A DNA stretch of 64,000 bases from Pseudomonas tolaasii NCPPB 2192 (GCF_002813445.1 NZ_PHHD01000001.1:2232001-2296000), one strand, 5' to 3'; shown: positions 26,935-36,062, counted from the stretch's first letter. Notes: generated from the sequence alone by a model not told the origin. Translations and numbers: made by a program.

Positions 26935-27537
26935 ATGCGCCGTCTCTGTTTGATCCTGTTGTCCCTCGGCTTGGGTGCGTGCTCCACGCCCAATCCTTAC
27001 GTGGCCGCTTCGGCCCCGATGCCGCCGGCTCCGGCCCGGGCGGCGAACACCTTTGATGCCAGCGCCTATCCCGCGCCGGTGCGTGACTACGGCGCCTATC
27101 GCAGTTGGGGCTGGCTCAACGGCCAGCTACCGGCAGGTTCGGCCTGGGCCGATTCGGCGCAGATTGCCGAGGCGGTCAGTGGCGCGCTGGACCAGCGTGG
27201 CTTGCGCCCGTTGCATGACAACCGTGCCCCCGACCTGCTGGTCAGCGCCGATGTGCGCCTGGAAAAACGCCTGCGCCAGGTCCAGGACGACTATGGCTAC
27301 GGCTATGGCGGCTATAACCGCTATGGCAACGGCTACGGCATGTACAACACGGTGCCGGTGGTACGCACCTATGAAGTGACGGTCGCCGTGGCGCGCATCA
27401 GCCTGTTCGATGGCCGTACCCGCCAGCCGGTCTGGAGCACCAGCGCCGAGACCGCCAGCCAGGGCAGCCTGAGCGAAAAGGCCGATGCCTTGCGCGAGGC
27501 GATGCAGAAAGCCATGACGGCCTACCCGCCCAGTTAA
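26935..27537 (+). CDS. DUF4136 lipoprotein, copy 1
   Basis: 200-residue exported lipoprotein: signal ending in lipobox LGAC (cysteine 16), an Ala/Pro-rich spacer, then DUF4136 (DYGAYRSWGWLNGQLPAG, LDQRGLRPLHDNRAPDLLVSADVRLEKRL, a Tyr/Gly-rich insert YGYGGYNRYGNGYGMYN, and SLFDGRTRQPVWSTSAE). Function unknown. GGAGG ribosome-binding site. Tandem with a second DUF4136 gene 47 nt downstream. Confidence 0.9.
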   Translation: MRRLCLILLSLGLGACSTPNPYVAASAPMPPAPARAANTFDASAYPAPVRDYGAYRSWGWLNGQLPAGSAWADSAQIAEAVSGALDQRGLRPLHDNRAPDLLVSADVRLEKRLRQVQDDYGYGYGGYNRYGNGYGMYNTVPVVRTYEVTVAVARISLFDGRTRQPVWSTSAETASQGSLSEKADALREAMQKAMTAYPPS

Positions 27538-27584
27538 CAGCTATTCTCATCTGAAGAACGGTTCGTCCTTTTTGGAGAAACACC

Positions 27585-28142
27585 ATGCTTCGTCGCATTG
27601 CTGCACTTGCTGTTGTTGTATTGCTGGGCGGCTGCCAGACCAGTCAGGTCAACCACGACTTTGACGCCAGCCGCGATTTTGGCGCCTATCGCAACTGGGC
27701 CTGGAAAGACCCGGCGCTGCAATACCGCCCGGATGATCCGCGCATCAAGAGTGACCTCACCGAGCAGCGCATTCGCCAGGCAGTGGGTGAGCAACTCGAC
27801 CAACGCGGCCTGCGCCCGGCCGCGCCGGGGGCCAAGGCTGACCTGAATGTGCAGGCCTACCTGATCGTCGAAGACCGCCAGCAACAAGTGACGACCAACT
27901 ACGGCGGCGCCTGGGGCGGCCCGTGGAATGGCTATTGGGGCGCGCCGATGTACAACGAAACGCGCAACATCACCTACAAAGTGGCGACCATCCAGATCGA
28001 CCTGCTCGACGGCAAGGACGGCAAACTGGTGTGGCGCGGCAGTGATGAGCAAATGATGGCCAGCTCGCCGAACCCTCAGGACCGTGACACCGCCATTCGC
28101 ACCACCGTGACCAAGATCCTCAGCAACTACCCGCCCCGCTAA
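27585..28142 (+). CDS. DUF4136 lipoprotein, copy 2
   Basis: 185 residues, lipobox LLGGC, then FDASRDFGAYRNWAWKDPAL, LDQRGLRPAAPGAKADLNVQAYL, and LLDGKDGKLVWRGSDEQM, each matching the same segment of the preceding gene. The Tyr/Gly insert is replaced by a Trp/Gly one (WGGPWNGYWGAPMYN). Clearly a diverged tandem duplicate. Outer-membrane location inferred from the lipobox and the lack of an Asp at +2 (C-Q). Function unknown. Confidence 0.9.
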   Translation: MLRRIAALAVVVLLGGCQTSQVNHDFDASRDFGAYRNWAWKDPALQYRPDDPRIKSDLTEQRIRQAVGEQLDQRGLRPAAPGAKADLNVQAYLIVEDRQQQVTTNYGGAWGGPWNGYWGAPMYNETRNITYKVATIQIDLLDGKDGKLVWRGSDEQMMASSPNPQDRDTAIRTTVTKILSNYPPR

Positions 28143-28160
28143 AACACACCATAGAACCCC

Positions 28161-28249
28161 TGTGGGAGCGGGCTTGCCCGCGATAGCGGTCTGACAGTCG
28201 CTGATTTATTGACTGATTCACCCCCATCGCGGGCAAGCCCGCTCCCACA
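28161..28249. repeat. REPIN before the tadG-like gene
   Basis: Arms TGTGGGAGCGGGCTTGCCCG and its nearly perfect mirror GCGGGCAAGCCCGCTCCCACA, with about 38 nt between. It lies 18 nt after the second DUF4136 stop. Confidence 0.9.
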
Positions 28250-28342
28250 TTATTTGATCTTCGACATCATCAGCGCTTGTCTACACTCTTCAATACCCAA
28301 GGAGAGTAAGCGCTCGGCAACTGGCCGGCACAGGAGTGCTCG

Positions 28343-30325
28343 ATGTCTCCCCACTTTTTTCACCAGCAACGCGGCGCCATTGGCTTGATGGCCGTTGGCG
28401 TGCTGGCGTTTGTCCTGATGTGCACGCTGCTGGTGGTCGACAGCGGCCGCTTGTACCTGGAAAAACGCAAGCTGCAAGGCGTGGCGGACACGGCCGCGCT
28501 GGAGGCTGTCAGCCGCAATGGCACCTGCCTGGCCGGGCTGACGGCGGCCGCTTATGCCGGGCAAAGCGTGGCGCGTAACAGTTTTGTGGTGGGTAACGGC
28601 AATACGTTGGTAACCACCTGCGGCGCGGTCACCACGGCGGCTTCGGGGCGTCGGGTGTTCACGGCGAACCCGGCGGTGTCGTCGGCAATTCAGGTAGTGG
28701 TTAACAAAACCGTGACCACCAGCTTTGCCGGTGGGGTGTGGGCGCTGGTGTCCGGCGGCAAGGTCAGTTTAAACACGGTATTGAGCGCGACGGCGGTGGC
28801 GGCGATGCCCACGCCCACCTTGGCTCAGCTGACCATCAACAGCACCCTGGCCAGCGTCGACAGCGCCAGCGCCAGCCTGCTCGGCCCGGTGTTCTCCGCG
28901 TTTCTAGGCGGCAATGTCAACCTTACGCTCGCGGGCTGGAACGGCTTGATCAACACCAATATCAACTTGCTCAGTTACCTCAACCAGCTCGCGATTGACC
29001 TGAATGTAACGGCCGGTAACTACACCCAGTTACTGGCGACCAACGTCACCGCCTCGCAGCTGATTCAGGCCGCGATCACGGTGCTTTCCAACAACGGCGC
29101 GACGGCGGATGTGCTGACCGCTCTGGGCAGCCTGAAAGTTGCCGCGATCAACAATACTCCCCTGACAGTCGGCAAAATCCTGCAATTGCAGACGGGGACG
29201 ACCGCGGCGGCGCTCAATGCCAATCTTCAGGTGTTTCAGCTGATTCAGGGGGTGGTGCAACTGGCCGGTAACCAAGCCGCTGCAGCGGCAACGTTGCCGA
29301 TAAGCCTGTTGGGCCTTGCGAACATTACGACGCAGGTGAAGATTATCGAACCGCCGCAATTGTCGGCCATCGGCAACCCGGTGCTGGCGGTGGCCAACCC
29401 GTTGGGGCCGAACAAAATCTACGTGCGTACCGCCCAGGTGCGCACCGAGGTCACCATCAGTCTGCCGGTGTTGAGCAGCCTGTCGGGGTTGAGCACGGCC
29501 GTGAACAACCTGGTCGGGCCGCTGACACCCGTGCTCGGCAGCCTGTTGAGCCTGAACCTAGTCGACACCATCAACTCGGCATTCTGCCTGCTGGGCGCGG
29601 GCTGCCAGCAACTGGACCTGCTGGTGCTGCCGGGCAACCTGCCGCTCAATATCGTGCTGGATGCCGGCGGCGCCAGCAGTTATGTCACCGCGTTCAGTTG
29701 CCCCACAGGCGGAGCAGGGACCAAAAGCCTGACGGCGTTTACCACCACTTCATTGGCTTCGCTGAATGTGGGCAAAATCACCAATGCGTTTTCCACCACG
29801 CAACCGATGACGGTGGCGCCTCTGCCTCTGATTGACCTCGGTATCAAGACCTGTCACAAAATTCTGGGCATCGGCTCGTGTGATCCTCGCGTGCCGTTTG
29901 GCGCTGGCGGTATTGCAATCCAGGTGCAAAGCACTATCGCGGGAAGCAACAGCACGCAGAACCTGGTGTTTTCCAGCTCCACACCATTTGCAACGCCGCC
30001 CAACGTAGGGCTTGCGCCGACCTACCAACCCGCGGCGCCGGCCACCAACCTGATCAGCGGGCTCTCCACGGCACTGAACGGCGTGAGCATCACGGCTTAT
30101 CAACCGGTGGGCAATAACCCATTGGGCATATTGGCGCCGACCGTTGCAGCGCTGATCGGCGGCGTCAGCAACATCGTCACCCCTGTGGTGGACAATCTGC
30201 TCGGCCCGTTGCTCAACCCGATCCTCAACAACCTGCTGAACATGCTGGGCATCAGCCTGGCGAATGTGAACGTCGGCGCCAACCTGACGTGCGGCCAGAC
30301 CGGCGAAGCCTACCTGGTGATTTAA
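28343..30325 (+). CDS. tadG: TadG-like pilus-associated protein
   Basis: 660 residues. The N-terminus QQRGAIGLMAVGVLAFVLMCTLLVVDSGRLYLEKRKLQ is the TadE/TadG class anchor (one helix, then the VDxGRLYxEKRxLQ motif). The conserved Glu at +5 of pseudopilins is absent (GAIGLM), which is common for TadG. The long remainder is Ser/Thr/Asn/Leu-rich and extracytoplasmic, with a few cysteine pairs. AGGAG ribosome-binding site. Its stop overlaps that of convergent pprA. In P. aeruginosa, as I recall, tadG lies between pprB and tadD, so the position here is shifted. Confidence 0.82.
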   Translation: MSPHFFHQQRGAIGLMAVGVLAFVLMCTLLVVDSGRLYLEKRKLQGVADTAALEAVSRNGTCLAGLTAAAYAGQSVARNSFVVGNGNTLVTTCGAVTTAASGRRVFTANPAVSSAIQVVVNKTVTTSFAGGVWALVSGGKVSLNTVLSATAVAAMPTPTLAQLTINSTLASVDSASASLLGPVFSAFLGGNVNLTLAGWNGLINTNINLLSYLNQLAIDLNVTAGNYTQLLATNVTASQLIQAAITVLSNNGATADVLTALGSLKVAAINNTPLTVGKILQLQTGTTAAALNANLQVFQLIQGVVQLAGNQAAAAATLPISLLGLANITTQVKIIEPPQLSAIGNPVLAVANPLGPNKIYVRTAQVRTEVTISLPVLSSLSGLSTAVNNLVGPLTPVLGSLLSLNLVDTINSAFCLLGAGCQQLDLLVLPGNLPLNIVLDAGGASSYVTAFSCPTGGAGTKSLTAFTTTSLASLNVGKITNAFSTTQPMTVAPLPLIDLGIKTCHKILGIGSCDPRVPFGAGGIAIQVQSTIAGSNSTQNLVFSSSTPFATPPNVGLAPTYQPAAPATNLISGLSTALNGVSITAYQPVGNNPLGILAPTVAALIGGVSNIVTPVVDNLLGPLLNPILNNLLNMLGISLANVNVGANLTCGQTGEAYLVI

Positions 30326-33054
30326 GCGTCGGTGGCCCTGGGCAGCTCCACGCAGAACCGTGCGCCATGCTCGCCGTTGCTGACGCTCAGACGCCCACCC
30401 ATGTTTTCCACAATGCCGTAGCTCACCGACAGGCCCAGCCCGGTGCCCACGCCAATCGGCTTGGTGGTGAAGAACGGCTCGAAAATCCGCTCCAGCAAGC
30501 GTGGGTCAATACCGCCGCCGTTGTCTTCGACCCAGATCCGTACATGGCGGCTGTCATGTTCGGTGTGCACGGCAATCCACGGGCGCAGCTCCGGGTTTTT
30601 CTCGCGCTGGCTCAGCAAGGCGTCGCGGGCATTGACCATCAGGTTGATCAGCACTTGCTCCAGCTGGTCGACATAGCCTTTGACCTGCACCGGAATCTCT
30701 TCCTGGGTCAGGCGCACCTCCACACCTTTGCCGCGCAAGCCTTCGCTGAGCAAAGACAGCGTGCCCTCGACCGCCTGCGCCGGGTCGAAGGGTTGTTGTT
30801 CGACTTCCGAGCGGCGGCCGAACACGCGCATATGGTCCACCACCCGCGCGGCGCGCTGCACCTGGGCGTCGATGCGCTGGAGCTTTTCGGTGAGGTAGTC
30901 GATTTGTACAGTGCCGCTGTCCAGGCGTTTAAGCACGTTGACGATGGCCATGCGCATCACGTTCAGCGGCTGGTTGATCTCGTGGGCCAGGCCCGTGGCC
31001 ATTTCGCCGAGGGTGGCCATTTTCGCGCTTTGGGTCAGTTGTTGCTGGGAGCGGCGCACTTCCGTGTTGTCGCGGCCCACGGCCTGCACTTCCACCAACG
31101 CACCTTGCTCATCGAACACCCCGCGGTCCGACCACACCCACCAGGCATGTTCGCGGCCGGGCAACTGCAGGCTGATTTCGGCAGTGCTCACCGGAAACTC
31201 CGGCGTCAGTTGCCGGATGCGCTGCACAAACGCCTCGCGCTGTTCGGCCGACAACCAATCCCCAAGGTTTACCCCGCGCAATTGGCCCGGCAGGCATTCC
31301 AGGTAATTGGCCAGCGGCGTGTTACCGAAGGTCAGGGTCAGGTCCGGCCGGTAGCGGCAGATCATCGCCGGGGAGTCTTCCACCAGAATGCGGTAGCGCT
31401 CTTCGCTGTCCTTGATTTGCTGCGCGGCCAGGGTTGCGTCGGTGACGTCCAGCCACAGGCCGACGGCTTCTACCGGCACGCCAAGGTCATCGCGCAGCAA
31501 CTTGGCTTCATCGAGCAACCAGTGGTAATCGCCGTGTGTGTCCTGCACGCGATACCGGCTGCGGGTGCTGCCTTCGCGCAGCAGTTGGCGGGTACGCTGG
31601 AAATACAAATCACGGTCATCGGGGTGTACCCATTGCACCAGGCTGTCGTGGGTGCATTCGGCGAGGGTGCGGCCGAGCAGGGGCAACAAACTGTCGCTGA
31701 AAAACACCGGCTGCAAGGCGCCGTTCACATAGCGCTGCACGTAGATCACCGCCGGTGAGCTGGCGATCACATTGTCCAGACGCGCGTGGGCGGCGGCGGC
31801 TTCCAGTTGCTGGTTTTTGATGTCGCTGATGTCGAGCATGAAACCGATGCAGCGCCGTTGTTCACCCGCGCCGAGCACCTGGCCCTGCACGCGGTACCAG
31901 ATCGGCGCCTGATGGGGGTCGCCGCGGTTGAGGCGCACGCTGGCCAGCAGGGGCTTGCCGAGGGTTTGCAGGTCACGCAGGCGGCTGTGCAGCTCCTGGC
32001 GATCGGCGGGGTGGATCAGGTTCAGCCAGGTGTCGAGCGCCTGGCGAGTCGGGCCGTCCTCGGGGTCGAGGTTGCGCAGCAATTGGGGCGCGAGCTGGAT
32101 TTCCCCGCTGGCGGGCAGCAGTTCCCACCAACCGGTGCCGAGCAGGCCCTGCAGGGCTTCCAGGCGTTCGAGTTGCTGGTGGTGGCGATGCTCGCGCAGG
32201 CGACTGAGCAACGGCGCGGCAAGGGCGGCGGTGAGGTTCAGCCAGTCGCGGTCGCGGGTATGGGGTTGGCCGCTGTAGGCGCCGCACAGCAACCATGCGG
32301 CCACGCCCTGGCCGTCGCGATAGGGCACGAGGAAGCCATCGGCGTTGCCGAATACGCTGTGCAAGCGCGGGTGGTCACCGCGCCCGTACGGTGCTTTCAG
32401 GCTCAGCGGGGTGGTGCCGTCGAGGCTGTCCAGGCAGGTGCCGAGGCGCTGCCCGGTGTGCCAGAACAGCGGGGCGTCGTGGTTGGCGTACTGGCTGTAG
32501 ATCGACCAGCTCTGGTCTTCCTGATCCAGCAAGGCAAGGGCCACGCACGGAATGCGCCAGCGCTGCGCCACGCTGCTGAGTTGTTCGTTGAACACGTCGG
32601 GCAACCGGCTGAGGCTGCACACGCGCAATTGCTCGCTGACCAGGCTCGCCAGCTGTTGGTTCTGTTCGCGTTGCTCGGCCAATTGCCGGCCGCCGAGCAG
32701 GTCGCCGATGTCCACGGCGTGCAGCAGCCAGCCGTTATCGTGGGGTTCCAGGGTGCCGCGGGTGTGCAGGGTTTGCCCGGCGATGCCCTGGAAGTCGAGG
32801 TCGAGGCTGTGGCGCTGCCAGTCGGCAGGCACGCCTTCAACCGCCACCACGCTGTGGGCACAGAGCAATTCATGCAATTGAGGTGACGGCGCGTGCTTGG
32901 CCAGTTGCGAAAGCAGCGTGCCGCTGACCTCAAGTACGCGGCCCTGGGCATCCATAAGCACGTGCAGGCCCGCGACAGGTGGCGCGGCGGGCTCGATAGC
33001 CAACGCGCTGCTGCGGCCGAGCAGGCGCCCGAGGAGTTTGTCGCCGGAGGTCAA
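30322..33054 (-). CDS. pprA: PprA-like sensor histidine kinase
   Basis: Soluble multi-sensor kinase of 910 residues with no membrane helix. A PAS-like N-terminus, a GAF-like region (about 145-290), then three PAS segments (about 300-680), HisKA with phospho-histidine in LAHEINQPLNV, and an HATPase domain (NLMVNARDAL, DNGGGI, FFTTKPIGVGTGLGLSV). It should phosphorylate PprB. The start is a TTG whose TTGA overlaps the stop of the TadE-like gene. It lacks a good ribosome-binding site, so coupled translation is likely. No receiver domain of its own. Confidence 0.87.
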   Translation of the reverse strand: MTSGDKLLGRLLGRSSALAIEPAAPPVAGLHVLMDAQGRVLEVSGTLLSQLAKHAPSPQLHELLCAHSVVAVEGVPADWQRHSLDLDFQGIAGQTLHTRGTLEPHDNGWLLHAVDIGDLLGGRQLAEQREQNQQLASLVSEQLRVCSLSRLPDVFNEQLSSVAQRWRIPCVALALLDQEDQSWSIYSQYANHDAPLFWHTGQRLGTCLDSLDGTTPLSLKAPYGRGDHPRLHSVFGNADGFLVPYRDGQGVAAWLLCGAYSGQPHTRDRDWLNLTAALAAPLLSRLREHRHHQQLERLEALQGLLGTGWWELLPASGEIQLAPQLLRNLDPEDGPTRQALDTWLNLIHPADRQELHSRLRDLQTLGKPLLASVRLNRGDPHQAPIWYRVQGQVLGAGEQRRCIGFMLDISDIKNQQLEAAAAHARLDNVIASSPAVIYVQRYVNGALQPVFFSDSLLPLLGRTLAECTHDSLVQWVHPDDRDLYFQRTRQLLREGSTRSRYRVQDTHGDYHWLLDEAKLLRDDLGVPVEAVGLWLDVTDATLAAQQIKDSEERYRILVEDSPAMICRYRPDLTLTFGNTPLANYLECLPGQLRGVNLGDWLSAEQREAFVQRIRQLTPEFPVSTAEISLQLPGREHAWWVWSDRGVFDEQGALVEVQAVGRDNTEVRRSQQQLTQSAKMATLGEMATGLAHEINQPLNVMRMAIVNVLKRLDSGTVQIDYLTEKLQRIDAQVQRAARVVDHMRVFGRRSEVEQQPFDPAQAVEGTLSLLSEGLRGKGVEVRLTQEEIPVQVKGYVDQLEQVLINLMVNARDALLSQREKNPELRPWIAVHTEHDSRHVRIWVEDNGGGIDPRLLERIFEPFFTTKPIGVGTGLGLSVSYGIVENMGGRLSVSNGEHGARFCVELPRATDA

Positions 33055-33494
33055 AATTGCAGGCTCGACTGGGCCTGCAGCGTCACCGGCAACTGCGGCA
33101 CGGTGCCGATCCCGGGCAACACGATGAACGGCATTACCGACTGAAGGTTGGCCGAGGGGTAACTGATTTTTACCGAGAGCAGGCCGGCAGGAGTGAAAGT
33201 GGTGGTGACCTGGGTAGCCGCGTCGAACTTATAGAGCGCGGGGATCCACCCCAACCGTTGAGCCACCGCCGTTTTCGCGGTGTTTTGCACAGCGGCGTTG
33301 TACCCCGGCATGCTCGGGTCAAGCCCCACGCTCTGGCGCACGGCTTCGGCGGTTGCCTGGGTGAACGACTGCATTAACAGCAACGGCAGGCTATAGCTGA
33401 CCATCCCGTAGAACACGGCGAAAAAAATCACGAACACGCCAATGAACTCGATCGCTGCCGTGCCTTTTTGTTTTCCGGGGAGGCCTGTTTTCAT
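33051..33494 (-). CDS. tadE: TadE-like pseudopilin
   Basis: 147 residues. The prepilin processing site GTAAIEF (Glu at +5) is followed by a hydrophobic helix (GVFVIFFAVFYGMVSYSLPLLL), the TadE-family pattern; a target for the FppA peptidase. The rest is a small periplasmic domain. ATG at 33494; a GTG one codon upstream has better spacing to AGGG and may be the real start. Overlaps pprA by 4 nt and diverges from fppA. Confidence 0.82.
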   Translation of the reverse strand: MKTGLPGKQKGTAAIEFIGVFVIFFAVFYGMVSYSLPLLLMQSFTQATAEAVRQSVGLDPSMPGYNAAVQNTAKTAVAQRLGWIPALYKFDAATQVTTTFTPAGLLSVKISYPSANLQSVMPFIVLPGIGTVPQLPVTLQAQSSLQF

Positions 33495-33565
33495 CACCGC
33501 GTCTACCCTGACGGCTACTACTTGATATCAGCATAGAATCAATCGGCGAAAAGGGATGTTTTTTA

Positions 33566-34039
33566 GTGATCCACGGTGCAGTTGTTTTGGTGTGGTTGGT
33601 GGCGTGTGCGGTGCAGGACGTGCGGCAGCGGTTGCTCGCCAATCGCCTGACGCTCGGCGTAGCCCTGTTGGCGTTGATTTATCTGCTGTGGACGGGCACC
33701 ACCTGGCTCGGCGCCACGGCCGGGGAGGGGCTTTGGGCCTTTTGTCTTTCATTATTGCTGACGTTGCCCGGCTACGCCCTGGGCCGCCTGGGCGCGGGGG
33801 ATGTAAAGCTGCTGGCCGCCTTCGCACTGGTTTCGGATTCACATCACTTGCTGGGGGCATTTATTGGCGCTGCGGCCGCCAATGTGCTGTGGGTTTTGCT
33901 CGCGCCAAAACTATGGCCGCTTATGAGTCAACGACTTAAAAAAGCTATGGGTTTCTTGGCGCCTGATCCGTCAAGAAAACTACCGTTCGCCCCGTTTTTA
34001 TTGGTGGGATTCGTGGTTATCCGGTTTTGGATCCATTAA
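33566..34039 (+). CDS. fppA: Flp prepilin peptidase (A24 type)
   Basis: 157-residue aspartic membrane protease that cleaves the Flp leader and pseudopilins. GTG start. First catalytic Asp in VACAVQDVRQRLLANRL, second in the GxGD motif of LGRLGAGDVKLLAAF, and about five membrane helices. It lacks the N-terminal methylase part of PilD, as expected for TadV/CpaA types. Located next to pprB as in P. aeruginosa PA4295. Confidence 0.92.
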   Translation: MIHGAVVLVWLVACAVQDVRQRLLANRLTLGVALLALIYLLWTGTTWLGATAGEGLWAFCLSLLLTLPGYALGRLGAGDVKLLAAFALVSDSHHLLGAFIGAAAANVLWVLLAPKLWPLMSQRLKKAMGFLAPDPSRKLPFAPFLLVGFVVIRFWIH

Positions 34040-34166
34040 TCGTCCGAGGTGATTAACGCTATGTACATAGTCGGAAAGTAGGTCTACGTTTAATAAGAAG
34101 TTGTACAGGAATATTCGTCGTAGGGAATGGGTCAATCTTTTGGCTTTCCAGGGCATGGAGTTGCAT

Positions 34167-34949
34167 GTGAACAAGCTTACCTCAGCAGTAAAGGTGATCG
34201 TCGTCGATGACCAGCCCCTCATCGTGGAAGAGCTCTGTGAGTTTCTTGAAAGCAGTGGCTTCCGCTGTGTCCCGTGTGAGTCCAGCCAGCAGGCGTTGAA
34301 GCGTTTCACTGAAGACGCCGAGATCGGCCTGGTGCTGTGTGATCTGCATATGCCGGACATGGACGGTATCGAGCTGGTCCAGGCACTGCAGAAAGTGGCC
34401 GGCAAACAACGCGCTTTCGAAGCCATCATGCTGACCGGCCGCGCTGACAAGCAGGACGTGATCAAGGCCCTGCGCGCCGGGATTGCGGACTATTACCAGA
34501 AGCCGATCAACCTGGAAGAACTGCTCGAGGGCCTGCAGCGTCAGGAAGCTGCCCTGGAAGAGCGCAAAAAAGACCTGCAACTGGGCAATCTGAACCAGAA
34601 ATTGCAGTTCCTTTCCGAGTCGATCAACGACCTGTACCAGGACCTCGACAAGGTACGCCGCAGCCCGCCCGTGCAGGACAGTGAAGAGGCGACGGCCGAG
34701 GACGCGGGGCCGCTGGAAATTCCGGCGATCTTCAACCAGCTGTCACCTCGCCAATTGGACGTCGCGCGGCTGGTGGGCAAGGGCCAGACCAATTATCAGA
34801 TCGCCTGCGAATTGGGCATCACTGAAAACACGGTGAAGCTGTATGTGTCGCAGGTGTTGCGCCTGACCCACATGCATAACCGCACGCAGTTGGCGCTGGC
34901 GTTGTCGCCGAATAATTCGGCGTTGCGTCAGCGGGTGACCGCGCATTGA
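34167..34949 (+). CDS. pprB: PprB-like response regulator
   Basis: About 260 residues: receiver domain (VIVVDDQPLIVEEL; phospho-Asp in LVLCDLHMP; Thr in IMLTGRAD; Lys in YYQKPI), a coiled linker, and a LuxR-type helix-turn-helix (LSPRQLDVARLVGKG, NYQIACELGITENTVKLYVSQV). In P. aeruginosa PprB switches on the Tad, CupE and BapA attachment systems. GTG 34167 is preferred because GGAG lies 6 nt upstream; ATG 34155 is possible. Paired with pprA 1.1 kb away. Confidence 0.9.
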   Translation: MNKLTSAVKVIVVDDQPLIVEELCEFLESSGFRCVPCESSQQALKRFTEDAEIGLVLCDLHMPDMDGIELVQALQKVAGKQRAFEAIMLTGRADKQDVIKALRAGIADYYQKPINLEELLEGLQRQEAALEERKKDLQLGNLNQKLQFLSESINDLYQDLDKVRRSPPVQDSEEATAEDAGPLEIPAIFNQLSPRQLDVARLVGKGQTNYQIACELGITENTVKLYVSQVLRLTHMHNRTQLALALSPNNSALRQRVTAH

Positions 34950-34962
34950 TGGCGGCCAAACC

Positions 34963-35049
34963 TGTGGGAGCTGGCCTGCCTGCGATGGCATCCACCGCAG
35001 GCTCCTGAAAGACCGAGGTGTCTGCATCGCAGGCAAGCCAGCTCCCACA
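34963..35049. repeat. REPIN between pprB and the tad operon end
   Basis: Arms TGTGGGAGCTGGCCTGCCTG and a mirror ending GGCAAGCCAGCTCCCACA. It sits between convergent pprB and the DUF3613 gene and may serve as a two-way transcript end. Confidence 0.88.
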
Positions 35050-35057
35050 TTAATTTC

Positions 35058-35330
35058 TCAGTTGCTGCCCTGGGTTTTCCCGCCGACCTTCTGGTCAAAA
35101 TACTCCGGAATCGGGTGCTTGAAGCTTTCCAGCCAGCGCTGGTTGGCTTGATCGCGCTCGGCCGCGGCGGCTTTCTGTTGGGTGGTTGACGAGGCCTTGC
35201 CGCTCGGTTGCAGCGTCAGCCAGCTCTCGGTGACGGCCTGTTGCGGCGACGACGGGCCAGGCTCGATGGCCATGACACTCAAAGGCAGTGCCAGCACTGC
35301 CAGGCTTGCGAGATACGCTGCTTTCATCAT
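35058..35330 (-). CDS. DUF3613 family exported protein of the Tad operon
   Basis: 90 residues: signal peptide (AAYLASLAVLALPLSVMA), then SSPQQAVTESWLTLQPSGKAS, RDQANQRWLESFKHPIPEYF, the DUF3613 pattern. ATG 35330 overlaps the tadD stop (TGATG) and has GAGGA upstream. Last gene of the tad operon, matching PA4298 in position. Role in pilus assembly not known. Confidence 0.85.
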   Translation of the reverse strand: MMKAAYLASLAVLALPLSVMAIEPGPSSPQQAVTESWLTLQPSGKASSTTQQKAAAAERDQANQRWLESFKHPIPEYFDQKVGGKTQGSN

Positions 35331-36052
35331 CAATTCCTCGGAGTGCCGGGTACGTCGCTGACCGTGGCTATCTGGTCTTTGGCCTTGGTGGCCGGAGTGA
35401 CGGAACCCTTGAGTTTTTCGGCGCGTGCCTGGGCTTCAGTGACTTGCTCGGGGGTGAGGCCGATCTGGCTGACCACCTGGGCCGCCTGTTTCCAGTTATC
35501 TTGATAAATCAGCAAGGTCACCAGGTTGATCGCCGCCAGCGGGTCGCTTTGTTTGAGCTCCATGGCGGTCATGAATTCGAAACGGGCGTCTTCCATGCGC
35601 AACTGGTTGAGGTACACCACGCCCAAGTCATTGCGGATCTTTTCATCGGTCGGCGCCAGGCGTGCCGCGCGTTGCAGGTGAGCCATGGCCAGGCCGTTGT
35701 CACCTTTGGCCGAGGCCAGTTGCCCCAGCCCGTGTTCGCCTTCGGCCGCCATGCAGCTGCCGATCAGGCTGCGGTACAACGGCTCCGCCTCGCTGCGCCC
35801 GAGCAGTCGATAGGCCTTGGCCTGGCGCAGGCGCACTTGCGGCAAATTCGTCGGCAGGCTTTGCAGGTTGGCGAGGCTGGCGTGCAGCTTGCCGTCGTTG
35901 GCCATTTCATCGGCCAGGTTCAGTGCCAGTTCCTGGTCGGAGCCGGGTTTGGGGCAGCTGCCGCCGGCGGTGAGGGCGCCCCACGGGGTCTGGCCATTGG
36001 TGGCGCACCCCCCGAGCAGCAACAGGCTCAAACCGGCTATCAAGGCTTTCAT
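35330..36052 (-). CDS. tadD: TadD, TPR lipoprotein
   Basis: 240-residue outer-membrane lipoprotein: lipobox LLGGC (cysteine 16), then several tetratricopeptide-type repeats (QAKAYRLLGRSEAEPLYRSL, AMAHLQRAARLAPTDEKIRNDLGVVYLN). TadD proteins act as pilotins that help the RcpA secretin reach the outer membrane. Ten nt after tadC. Confidence 0.9.
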   Translation of the reverse strand: MKALIAGLSLLLLGGCATNGQTPWGALTAGGSCPKPGSDQELALNLADEMANDGKLHASLANLQSLPTNLPQVRLRQAKAYRLLGRSEAEPLYRSLIGSCMAAEGEHGLGQLASAKGDNGLAMAHLQRAARLAPTDEKIRNDLGVVYLNQLRMEDARFEFMTAMELKQSDPLAAINLVTLLIYQDNWKQAAQVVSQIGLTPEQVTEAQARAEKLKGSVTPATKAKDQIATVSDVPGTPRN

Positions 36053-36062
36053 CGGGCATTCC

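Noticed and set aside
30289..31758. 489-codon plus-strand frame opposite pprA
   Set aside because: Antisense shadow; pprA on the minus strand has clear kinase boxes.
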